DNA of 64,000 bases from assembly GCA_029204225.1 (NCBI GenBank), contig CM055103.1:54510426-54574425 (forward strand), written 5' to 3'. Below are positions 12,847 to 23,429 of the stretch, in pieces. Under the pieces are notes generated by a model, which worked only from the letters and a program-made list of their open reading frames with translations, was not told where the DNA came from and made no database searches. The translations under genes were made by a program, and so were the position numbers. Position 1 is the first letter of the stretch. Every line of letters starts with the position of its first letter. The stretch comes from Diphasiastrum complanatum. Taxonomy: Eukaryota > Streptophyta > Lycopodiopsida > Lycopodiales > Lycopodiaceae.

Positions 12847-13433
12847 GTGTTTCAGGTTATGAAGGAGGAAATCAGATCTATCAACGATTCGGTGAAGATA
12901 TCAAGTCTAGAGCATGCTAGAGAGGATTTTACACCAAAATCGGATTTTTTGTTTTTGTAGATTGGATCTTTTGTAGATCAAAACACTAAATAGGTCAATA
13001 TACTTGTTCAATTCCATTTTTTGAATTCACATGCTGGATTTGGCCAATTTTTGGATCATTGTTTCAGCCTAAGTGGTGGCTTATAGATTGCATATCAAAT
13101 TTTCAACATTTGCATGTAGATTTGGAATAGTCAATTTTTTGTGATTTTGTCAAAACCCTAATTTTGATTGGATCTCTAGATAGTGAGGTTTCTAGACTTC
13201 ATTTGAGTGTGTTTCAATCTTAGGAAGTGGCAAAAGTCATTAGATTGAGGATAGATCATAGGTTGATCAAGATTCCTATGATTTTATGTGTTGATTTGCT
13301 TGGATAAGTGCTAGAAGAGAATTTGTGAGATAGTTTCAAATCTTGGTGATTTCTTTTGAAAGCATTTGTTGTTGTTCAAAGGAGTGCTTTGTGCATTGAA
13401 GCAGGTTGAAAGAGAAGATCAGGTCATTGCTAC

Positions 13434-16400
13434 ATGGCAACCTCAATTGGAGTCATGTTGGAAGCCAATGACAGGCTTACCTCAAGTAACTATTCATTGT
13501 GGAAAGTGAGGATAAGGTCAATTCCTGAGATGAGTGATGTTTTGGATATTGTTGTAGGCTTGGAGGAGAGACCAGAAACACAACAAGATCAATTGAGGTA
13601 TGACAAGAGGGCCAAGAAGGCTCTACACATGATAAAGATGAATGTTACCAATGAACTTCTCAAGGAAGTTGGTAAGTGCACATCATCTTTGGAAGCTTGG
13701 AATTCATTGAAGAAGCTTTATGAATCCAAGTCTACATCTAGAGTGTTGACTCTAAGAAGGAAAATCTTTTCTTGTTTGCAAAAGAATGAAGAAAGTCCAA
13801 GTACTTTTGTTTTGAGAATGAAAGCATTGAATGATGAGTTAGCTTGCATAGATGAAAGCATTAAGGAAGGAGAGCTTATTCAAGTGATTCTTAATGGCTT
13901 GTTGGATTCCCATGCTAACATTGTTCAAAGTATTGCTAGTCAAAAGACTTTGCGAAGTTTGATGGATCTTCAAGAGATCTTGATCAATGAGGAATATAGG
14001 CTTCAAGCAAGAGGTGGATCTACATCGACACTTCAAGAGGATGCTATATTCACAAAGGGCAAATTCAAGGGCAAAACCAAAAGCAAGTGGTCTAAAGGGC
14101 AAGATCAAGTGGATGCTTCTTCAAGTGGCAAAAAGAAGGATAGATCAAAGCTCAAGTGCTTCTATTGTGGCATCAAAGGACACTTTGCAAGTGAGTGCTA
14201 CAAGAAGAAGAGAGATCAAGGAGACAAGCAAGGTAATCTTACTCTTGATGAGGATGGTTTGGATGTGCAAGATGCAAATGATGATGCTTTTGTGATGTCT
14301 TCATATATGCTTGCTAATGATGGAGATCTAGATCCTTGGTGGATTGATAGTGGAGCAAGTTCACACATGACCTTTCACAAAGAGTACTTCACTTCTTTGT
14401 TGGCATATGGAGATGACAAGAGGGTGATCTACACGGCCAATGATGGTGAGTGTGCAATCAAAGGGATTGGCACAATTCCTATTTCTCTGTCTACAAATAG
14501 GAATGTTCATTTGGAGAATGTCTTGTCTATTTCATCTATTACCAAGAATTTGCTTAGTGTGAGTCAAATGCCAGGTAAGGGCCTCAAGGTGGAGTTTGAT
14601 GGAGATGCTTGTTTGATCAAAAGAAGGATGTCTTGATTGGAAAAGGTAAAAGGCAAGGAAAGTTGTTCAAACTTGATGCTTGTGTTATTGCTAACCAAGT
14701 TGGATGTGTTGCAAGGGAGCAAATTTCTATTCAAGAGGTTTGGCACAAAAGGATGGGACACCTCAACTTCAAGTCATTGGAGGTAATGGCAAGGAAGAAG
14801 GTTGTGATTGGTCTTCCAAGTTCCTTAAGTAATGACAAGCATGTTTGTGAGTCTTGTGCTTTGTCTAATTCAGATAGACTACCTTATACTAGATCTATTT
14901 CTAGATCTACAAAGCCTTTTCAACTTGTACATTCGGATATTCATGGATTTACTACAATTAGCAATAGTGGAGCTAAGATGTATGTAACATTCATTGATGA
15001 TTTTAGTGGATTTTGTTGGATCTATCTACTAAAGAGCAAGGATGAAGTGTATGATGTCTTTGTCAAGTTCAAGAATGCAAGGGAGAACCAATTTTCCACA
15101 AAGATCAAGTGCTTGAGAGGTGACAATGGTGGTGAGTACATATCTAACAAGTTCAAGGACTTTTGTGATGAGCATGGGATCAAGAGGGAGTATACAACAT
15201 CAAGGACCCCACAACAAAATGGAGTGGCTGAAAGGAAGAATAGAACTTTATGTGAAAGTGCTAAAGCTATGAGGTTAAGTGCTAATCTTGACAAACCATT
15301 TTGGGATCAAGCTTTGTTGTGTGCCAATTTCTTGTGCAATAGGTGGCCGAGTGCTATTTTGGATGGAAGGACACCTTTTGAGATGCTATTCAAGAGGAGG
15401 CCGAGTGTCAACTTTCTAAGAACCTTTGGATACACATGCTATGTCAACATTACTCTTGATGATAGGACCAAGGAGGATCCATCTTCAAGAAGAGGTATTT
15501 TTGTTGGATATAGTGAGGTGAGTAAAGCCTACAAGGTTTACATTCCTTCTACTAACAAAGTGATTGTTGGTAGAGATGTCATTTTTTATGAGGGAAACAT
15601 TCCAAAGGTGTCTTCAAGCATGATTGATGGTAAAGTAGATGGTTCTAACATTCTTGATGTTGATGAGAAGGATCCTACTTTGGATGGTGGTGATGATGGA
15701 CCTTCATCAAGTCAAAAGCCAAGGAGAACATCAAGAGAAAGACAAGTACCTTCAAGGCTCACATATGATCAAAAGGGTAAGCAAGTAGTTTCTGAAAATT
15801 ATGTTGCTTTCCTAACCTCTTTTGATGAGCCTACAAGTGTAGATCAAGCAAGGAAAGAAGAGGAGTGGATCCAAGCAATGGATCTTGAGTATCAATCTCT
15901 TATGAAGAATGGAACATGGAGATTGGTGGAGTTGCCTAAGGACAAGAAAGCTATTGGATGCAAATGGATCTTCAAGGTGAAGAAAAACCAAGATGGATCT
16001 ATCAACAAGTACAAGGCAAGGTTAGTGGCAAAAGGATATGCTCAACAACAAGGAATTGACTATGATGAGACCTTTGCACCTTGTGGAAAAGATGGTAAGC
16101 ATTCGAGTCATCATTTCACTTGCTACACTTTATGGATGAGATCTATGGAAAATGGACATTTCAAATGCATTCTTGAATGGTGATCTTGAGGAGGAAGTAT
16201 ACATGGAGCAACCCGAGAGCTACATCTGATCAACAAAGCCAAATCATGTGTGTCTTCTACAAAAGAGTTTGTATGGCCTTAAGCAACCACCAAGGAGTTG
16301 GTATGCTAAGCTTAACACTTTTTTACTCTCTCAAGTCTTTGTTATGAGTGAGTATGATCATTCACTTTATTATAGGTTTGCTGGAAATGATGTTACCATC

Positions 16401-16885
16401 TTGCTAATCTATGTGGATGATATCATCTTGAGTGGTGGAGACAATCAAGATGTGGAGGATATCAAGAATGCTCTTAAGAAGGAGTCTGAGGTGCATGATC
16501 TTGGTAATTTGCATTACATTTTAGGAATAGAAGTCATTAGATCTTCTCAATCTACTTTCATTTGTCAAGAGAAGTATGCTAATTCTATTCTAGAAAGATT
16601 TCATATGGTAGATGCAAAAGCTATTGATACACCTATAGAGTCTCATGTAAAGCTTACTATAAGAGGTAATGAAAGATCCTTCAAGGACATTACTCTCTAT
16701 AGAAAGCTAGTTGGTTCACTCATCTATCTAACCATTACTAGACCTGATCTAAGCTATTGTGTTGGAAGATTGAGTCAATTCATGCAAGATCCTAGTGAGG
16801 AGCATTGGAAGCTAGGAAAGCGAGTTTTGAGGTACATCATTGGAACTCGAGATTTTGGCATATTGTATGAGGGATCATCACCTAA
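13434..16885 (+). pseudogene. Copia family A gag-pol, broken
   Basis: Single-frame copia polyprotein in the family, here in three pieces. Gag (UBN2-type, 'SNYSLWKVRIRSI') comes first, then the CCHC knuckle 'CFYCGIKGHFASEC' (about residue 242) and protease 'WIDSGASSHMT' (about 305). A one-base deletion near 14629, relative to the inverted copy at 41542-47574, shifts the frame. Integrase follows from 14609: zinc site 'HKRMGH...CESC', catalytic 'HSDIHG', 'RGDNGGEY', 'NGVAERKNR'. Reverse transcriptase begins 'IGCKWIFKVK', shifts frame near 16080 and has a TGA at about 16228. It then runs open from 16248 with 'LLIYVDDIILSGG' to 'GILYEGSSPN'. Similarity stops near 16885, inside RNase H, so the rest and the 3' LTR are missing. 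Confidence 0.93.
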
Positions 16886-17076
16886 CAAGAGTAATATTGG
16901 TTTTTTTGCAAAAAAAAGACTCTTTTGGCAAAAATATGACAATATGACAACTTATCCTCTGAGAAACCTTCTTTTTCTGATATAATTCTTCGTCAACCTG
17001 GCAGTAGATAGATCTGAATCACACCTATGCATAGTGAATTGGGCGAAGGTTCTTTTTCTGTATTTTTAGAATTTTG

Positions 17077-18250
17077 ATGAACAGGCTCAATGGAGAGAAC
17101 CATTTCTGGAAATTCAAGATGAAGGTCATTCTATTAGCCAAGGAATTGTGGGACATAGTTGATGGTATTGAAATCAAGCCATAGGCTGATGCAGCTAGCA
17201 TCACCAAATGGAGGCAACGAGATGCCAAGGCATTTATCTTAATCACATTGAACATCAAAGACTCTCAAATTAGTCATATCTAATCTGCAAAGACTGCTAA
17301 GGATGCTTGGAACATCCTAGCAACTCTCTATGACATCATAGATGTCACTTCTAAACTCCATTAGAAGAATAATTTTTTTACTCTCAGAATGTCTGATGCA
17401 GACACTATTCCAGCCATCTCAACACATTCAAAAACCTTATGGAGCAAATGATTGTAATAGCATCGAACATTGAAGATTCAAATGTAGTGATGACTCTTCT
17501 ATCGAGTCTCCCTAAAGCCTATGAAATATGGGTCATGGCCATTTCGACCCAGCAAAACATTTCACTCTATCTAGAGTCATTTCGATGCTATTACAAGAGG
17601 AGATCAGAAGAAATGCATCATCCTCAGGTTCAGAATCAAATTTTGTAGCTCTATACACACACAAAAATAAAAAAATCAGAAGAGATTTTTAAAGTCAGAT
17701 TTTTCTAACAGAAAGGGCAACAAGCAGTCTGGGTCGAATTTTGACTCTGGGTCTAATTTTGGCTCAGAGTCAAATTTAAATTCAAATTTTTTCTCAGGAT
17801 CGAGTTTGAACACTTCATCATTCCAGCCCAAGCAGAACTTGTTTTGCAAATATTGTAAGATGACTGGTCATCTCATCAAGGACTGTAGAACACTCAAGTA
17901 CAACAATGAAAAGAAGATGCAATCCCAACAACAACAAATGATGCGTCAACCAGTTACTCGATCCAACATGAAGAGGAAGATGAAGCTGCTTTCTTGACCA
18001 AAGTTGATGAACAACATGATATTGATTCCTGGTACTTGGACTCAGGTGCAACAGAACACATGACTCACCATCGAGTCTAGTTCCATAACTACAAGTCATA
18101 CACTCATTCTAGAGTTTTGCAACTTGGAGACAACTCAACTCATCTCATTGAGGGTGAAGGAACAATTAAAATCGAGTTCCAGAAAGATGATATAATGTTT
18201 TTGTCCAATGTTTTTCACATTCCAAATCTGACCAAAGGCCTGCTTTTAGA
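17077..18250 (+). pseudogene. Copia gag-protease remnant (family D/E/G)
   Basis: Starts at an ATG ('MNRLNGENHFWKFKMKVILL'), the typical N-terminus of copia Gag, then carries several stops and frame changes through the Gag core (open 17439-17648). The knuckle 'CKYCKMTGHLIKDC' is intact near 17842, followed by Gln-rich sequence and protease 'WYLDSGATEHMTHH' near 18035. It ends abruptly near 18250. Gag sequence and knuckle match the copy at 29290, so they share a family. Between 16885 and 17077 only AT-rich leader-like sequence is seen. Confidence 0.85.
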
Positions 18251-18638
18251 GGTGTTTAGTCTATTACAGGCGAAGACATAGTGTAGGATAAAGAAGGTTT
18301 ATTATTAGTTTGTCCTCTATGTAGAGGTAAGGCTAAAAACGTTGGCGAGTGATTGATTGTGAGCTTGTCTGCATCTGAACTGCATAAGAAACTTGTGTAT
18401 TTTCTGGCATGTATGGAGAATTGCGGAAACACGCAAGATTGGTACGTCCACTCTCATGGCCATCTAATATTGATTCAGTATGCCAACATAATTGGAGATG
18501 ACTAGAGCGACAACATGACATTGGTGATGTTTTAACCATCCCCGGTGCAACCGTGTTTGGAGATTATGTGTATGTGAAAATACTGTATGTTAACATGACT
18601 GATGACTATAAAAAATAGTCATATATGTTGGTGAAAAT
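18251..18638. other. No gene seen
   Basis: About 390 bp between the copia remnant and the repeat region. A 68-codon minus-strand frame (18333-18539) and plus-strand short frames show no recognisable motif. Confidence 0.5.
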
Positions 18639-20330
18639 GGCGGCCAGCAAAAAAACCGTCATTTTCTTCTAGTTTATATGACGACTTTCAAAAACCATCC
18701 TTTATGTCGATAATGAATTTATTCAAATTTTATAGCAGGGATTATGGATAGGTTGGTGGATAAAAGTACACATATTGATCTATATATTATGTACCCTTAT
18801 TTGCATACATATGTGTGCATCAAAAAACTAGTCAATGCATGTTAATGGGTACCAATCTATCGAGATGTAGGCCTAGACAATCATTTTTTGCAAAACTTTC
18901 ATAAATGTAGACGAAGGAAAGTATTGTAATCTGGTGTATATGACAGTTTTTCCAAAGCCACCATTTCTGACACTTTTTCTTTTATGATGGCATAAAATGT
19001 GTAGATAAGTGGGCAAATAACACTAGTTGGATGGATATAATAGTATAACACTCTTAAGTTGATATAAGTGTATCATATACAATTCGGTACATGTTGATGA
19101 TATTTATTCCAATGTATTAATATTGAATTCAAGGGTATTGAACATGTGGATAGGAATAATATCGATACTCTATAACATAAGGAGCTAAATATACACATAA
19201 ATGAATGGATTACTGCATAATTAGATAGATATATGTGATATATAAACTTAAATCATCATTTCATGCAAACATTGGTGTAAATGATGGCCTAGAAAATTGT
19301 AAATTTTTTTTTTGTTTCTATGATAGCTTTTCAAAAGTCGTCGTTTATGCCCAAAAAATGAACACATTGATAGGTGTAATATCCCATGTATAACGTAAGT
19401 AGCTAAATTTTCACATAGATGAATACAAAAGATATATGTGATATCTAGACTTAAATCATCATTTCATGCAAGAAATTGGCATAAATGTCAGCCTAGAAAA
19501 CTATCATTTATTCTGGTTTATATGGCAGCTTTTCAAAAGCCGTCATTTATACAAAAATAACATTATTCTAGTTTTGTGGCTTAAATGTGTAGATAAGGAG
19601 GTGGATAAAAATAGTTTGATTGAGATAAAGATATAACAATCTCAAGTTGATACAAGTGTCTATCATATATGTTTTTGATACATGTCGATGCATTGATATT
19701 GAATCCAAGGGTATTGAACACGTGAATGAGTATAATATCCCATGTATAACATAAGCAGGTAAATCTACACATAAATGGATAGACTATTGCCTATTATGAT
19801 AAATATATGTAATACATAGACTTAAATATCAATTCATGCAAAAAAAAAATGGAATAAATGACGGCCTAGAAAATTGTCATTTATTCTGGTTTATATGACA
19901 GTTTTTTAAAGGCCGTTATTTATGCCAAAAATTACATTTTTTTGAGGTTTTATGGCTTCATGTGTAGATAAGTGGGTAAATAAAAGTTGTTAGATGAATA
20001 TGATAGTATAACATGCCTTTAAATTGACATAAGTGTGTCATATTTTTTTGATACACGTCGATGATATCTATTAGTGTTGATCCGACAGTATAGAACATGT
20101 CGATAGGTATAATATCTCATGCATAACCCAAGTAGGTAAATGTATCCATGCATGGATGAATTATTGCCTATTATGATAAATATATGTGATACATAGACTT
20201 AAATGTCAATTCATGCAAAAAATGGAATAAATGACGGCCTAGAATACCGTCATTTACTCTAGGTTATATGGCAGTTTTTCAAAAGCCATCATTTATGCCA
20301 AAAATTACATTTTTCTGAGCCAATCAAAAG
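18639..20330. repeat. Degenerate repeats, CACTA subterminal-like
   Basis: Repeated blocks anchored on 'gcctagaaaa' followed by 'tatatgacagtttttcaaaa' and 'gccgtcatttatgcc' occur near 18642, 18871, 19287, 19491, 19863 and 20237. Each block has an internal imperfect inversion (atgacggc versus gccgtcat). Between them recur 'gtgtagataagtgggtaaat' and 'tataacat...gttgatataagtgt'. Spacing is about 200-230 or 370-415 bp. Such blocks resemble subterminal repeats of plant CACTA (En/Spm) transposons, but no transposase or CACTA termini are seen, so that link is inference. Confidence 0.6.
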
Positions 20331-20469
20331 TTATAAGCTTTTGAAGAGGGTTAGGTAGGTCACCTAGACCTGGGTGGACACATTTGGTTTGGTCAAGAGA
20401 TTGCTTGTTTGATCCTAAATTACACTTGTCTGCTTGTCAATCCCATCTATTTGGGATCTAGACTAGTTT

Positions 20470-20665
20470 CTATCTTTTTATATTACATTCGATCTTATAG
20501 GAACTATCTTATAGGTCTGGATAAAAATTGGATCTTATAGTTCCTATCTTATAGTAACTATCTAGTTTTTACATTATAGGAACTATCCTATAGTAACTAT
20601 CCTATAGTAACTATCTTATAGTAACTATCTCTGTGTTTTGATCTTATAGTAACTATCTTCGTGTT
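20470..20665. repeat. 'tatcttatagtaac' minisatellite
   Basis: About ten copies of a 13-20-bp unit around 'atcttatagtaactatc', some separated by 'tgtgttttg'. Non-coding. Confidence 0.8.
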
Positions 20666-21393
20666 TTTACACAGTCCGCATAATTACTCAGAAACAGCTC
20701 ATAGTGTCAACATTTTCGAGATTTTCATCTTTTCGGATTTTCTCTCACTTCGGATTTTTTGCAAAATGACAGATGCCTCAAATGTTAAGGAAATGACATA
20801 TGCCTTCGCAGTTTTCACATTTTTTGCATAGTAGTTTACGTTCATTTCTGTAGAGTTACAATTTATGTTTAAATAAGCAGACGGACTGTTTACGACCAAA
20901 GCCACCAACATGCATTAATCCATCAACAAGCAATTTCTGAGAGATCCTAACTAGATGGATGCCAGCACATCATAGCCTATTGGATGACGCATTTGATGAC
21001 CTAATTGCTTAGTATAGATAGTTGCTCATATTTCTACTTTGAATAATACGATCAAGATATCAGCAAGTATTGAATAGTTAGCATTCTCTCTCAAGTCTGC
21101 GAGCTTGTACACTTCTGGGCATTCTAGCTCACCTCTTAGAGTTGTTTAGAGATTGCTATTGTGCTTACTGCTTATTAGCATTGTGCTTAATTTGAACTTT
21201 TATTTTTAGCCACTCAAAGATAGCTGCTTGCCATTCCTAACTAGCATTTCTCGGCTCTCATACTTGGCTCTCAGTCTTCGTTGGTCTCGTCTTTTCAGAG
21301 ACCTCCTCAGTCTAAGGTGAGAGGTGCTCTTGAGTTGCTCTGTCCGAGTATCTTGGGGATTCGTCAGAATCAGCCAACACTTGCAAAACTGGG
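20666..21393. other. No gene seen; possible LTR-like sequence
   Basis: Intergenic sequence 3' of the minus-strand gypsy integrase. 20940-21370 has an LTR-like texture, ending 'attcgtcagaatcagccaaca', but I find neither a partner copy nor a primer-binding site. No gene is claimed. Confidence 0.35.
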
Positions 21394-22618
21394 CTAACCT
21401 AAATAGCCTGGTTTGATTTGTTGTTCGATTGTAGCTTTTTCACATAGATCTGTTGAAAAAGCTTCCATGACTCTTAGCGACAGTACTAAGAGTTCTACAA
21501 GCATTACCACCTCTTGACCATATACTAAGTGGAAAGGGGTAAGCCACCCAATGGCTTTCTTCGGGGTGGTGCGGTAAGCCGAGATAGCTGAAAAAAGTTT
21601 TGTTTCCCAGTCAGAATGACTCGTTTCAACTATCTTTGTCAAAATTTTACATATCGTCTTGTTAGTGGATTCTACCTGGCCATTACAACAAGGATAGTAT
21701 GGTGTACTTTTTCTGTGAATGACAAGGTAATGGCATAGGAAGTTATCAATGACAGCATCTAAAAAATGCGTGCAGCGATCACTAACTAGCTCTATGGGAC
21801 AACCAAAATGTGTAATAATGTTTTCATAAAGAAAATGCGCAACTGTTTTTGCGTTGGCATCCTTCGTTGCTCGAGCCTCAACCCACTTAGTGGTGTAATC
21901 TGTGGCTCTGAGGATGTAATGAGCTTGGGTATGTTTTGCTGCTGGACTGATTGGTCCAACAAAGTCAATTCCCCACTTATGGAAGGCTTCGCCTTCTATA
22001 ATGGGAGTCAGTGGCGTGAATTCTGCTTTGGTATTTTTCTTGGCTCGTTGACAGACATCACACACATTAATGACAACAAACGTGTCCTTAAACAAAGATG
22101 GCCACCATAGTCCTGCTCAAAGTATAATTTTAGTTGTGGCTTCAGAAGAAAAGTGGCCGCCACCAATGCCCTCATGAGCCTGAGATATGATTGGCCATAT
22201 CTCAGATTCATAAGCACAGCGACGAATTATACCATCAATGCCCCTTTTGTAAAGTTGTCCTGCTATTAACTGAAAGGGCGCTGCTTTTAGCAAAAAAAAA
22301 AAATTTGCCGTCGTACTCAGGCCTTCATTGAGTCTGCCTGTTGTTAGGAACTGAGTGATCTCCTCAGCCCATAAGGGTGTAGCATCGATCTGAAAAAGAC
22401 ACGCATCAGGAAGATCATCATTGACTGGTGTGGTTGCTTTTTCAGCATTCGGTAGTCGGGAAAGGTGTTCCGCAATGAAATGCTAAGTACCTTTCCGAAT
22501 GACTACGCAGAAATTGAATTCCTCTAATATCAATAGTCATTGAGCTATACGTCCCGATTTATAGGATTTATTAACGATATATAATAGGGCTTGATGGTTG
22601 GTGTAGAATGCAAAGGTC
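21394..22618 (-). pseudogene. Gypsy RNase H-integrase remnant
   Basis: Minus-strand Ty3/gypsy pol. From the high end it shows an RNase H end ('FAFYTNHQALLYIVNK' near 22590), then the H2C2 zinc finger of integrase ('HEGIGGGHF' ... 'CDVCQRAKK') with a TGA inside it at about 22115. The integrase core runs open from 22095: 'WGIDFVGPI', 'LVSDRCTHFLD', 'GQVESTNK' supply the D, D and E. It ends with 'PFHLVYGQEVVM'. Integrase inserts element cDNA into chromosomes. The fragment is cut off near 22618 by a copia fragment and carries stops. Confidence 0.87.
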
Positions 22619-22621
22619 TAA

Positions 22622-22811
22622 CCTAATAAATAATGTCTTATCCCACCATTCACGTAGCTCCTTCCGGATGTTGTAGGCATCTCTTCTGTGCCATCCACCC
22701 AGGGGAATAAACCTTCATCCTTGATGTCTTAACTTTCCAGGCTAGAAAGTTAGATCCTGAAGAATCAAGAATTCTGCAGATCTTGCTTTGCATGTTGTTG
22801 ATTGAAGCCAT
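22622..22811 (-). pseudogene. Start of copia C gag
   Basis: Minus-strand start codon at 22811 and the first ~60 codons of Gag ('MASINNMQSKI', 'LDSSGSNFLAWKVKT'), matching the plus-strand copy that starts at 40423. Small indels shift the frame. It is truncated at the junction with the gypsy remnant near 22620. The leader between 22812 and 22914 also matches the copy at 40325-40422. Confidence 0.8.
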
Positions 22812-22914
22812 TGCTCCTTGGATTCTGTTCTTTTGTTGATGGTTGTCTGTCTGAATGCTTGGCCTCCTGGATCTGATAGCTTCTTGGCTATGTCAGATTA
22901 TGATAAGACAACTA

Positions 22915-22927
22915 GGCTTTAACACCA
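22915..22927 (-). other. Decayed copia C primer-binding site
   Basis: TGGTGTTAAAGCC on the minus strand. It is a degraded form of TGGTATCAGAGCC, at the expected place between LTR and leader. Confidence 0.65.
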
Positions 22928-22928
22928 C

Positions 22929-23429
22929 TGAAGAGAATTGAATGGGTTTTCGCTAAACTTTCGTGAAGGTGAATCAACCATGATCCTCTTACGATTTGAA
23001 TGGAGTTCAGATGCGATCACTGGACACTGCCAGCTGAATCACTCCTATATTCCTCCAGAATGTAGTCAAGCACTACTGATCTACGTTTATAAAATTAATG
23101 CAGCATTCAACATAGGTTCACCCAAGGTGCGAAACTAAAATGAGCAAGAAAACTTAGACACACGAATAAACAACAGACGCATTTGCATTTGAGATCAGAC
23201 ACAACAAGAAAATCATCTATATTGATCTTTCTCTGATTTCTTTAAGCACTACATGCAAATCCATGCAGTGCGTTGGTCTGGGAGAAACACGATTCTCTCA
23301 CAAGTAATCGTCTCGCTAGCGGATAGTTAGATCTATAGATCCTAGACAAAATTGTCTTCGCACGCAGGCGGACATGTATTCTGTGATTTTGTCTTGAGTG
23401 CTTACTAGCATCAGACTACTACACTACAT
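22929..23429 (-). repeat. LTR of copia C family
   Basis: About 500 bp between the end of a copia RNase H (23430 and up) and a primer-binding site. Its left ~170 bp match the truncated LTR at 40195-40311. The upper edge is approximate ('tgtagtgtagtagtc' on the minus strand). It looks shared by the coding regions on both sides. Confidence 0.65.

Noticed and set aside
13434-14636. 400-codon frame as a host gene
   Set aside because: It is the Gag-protease part of a copia polyprotein with LTR and PBS in place.
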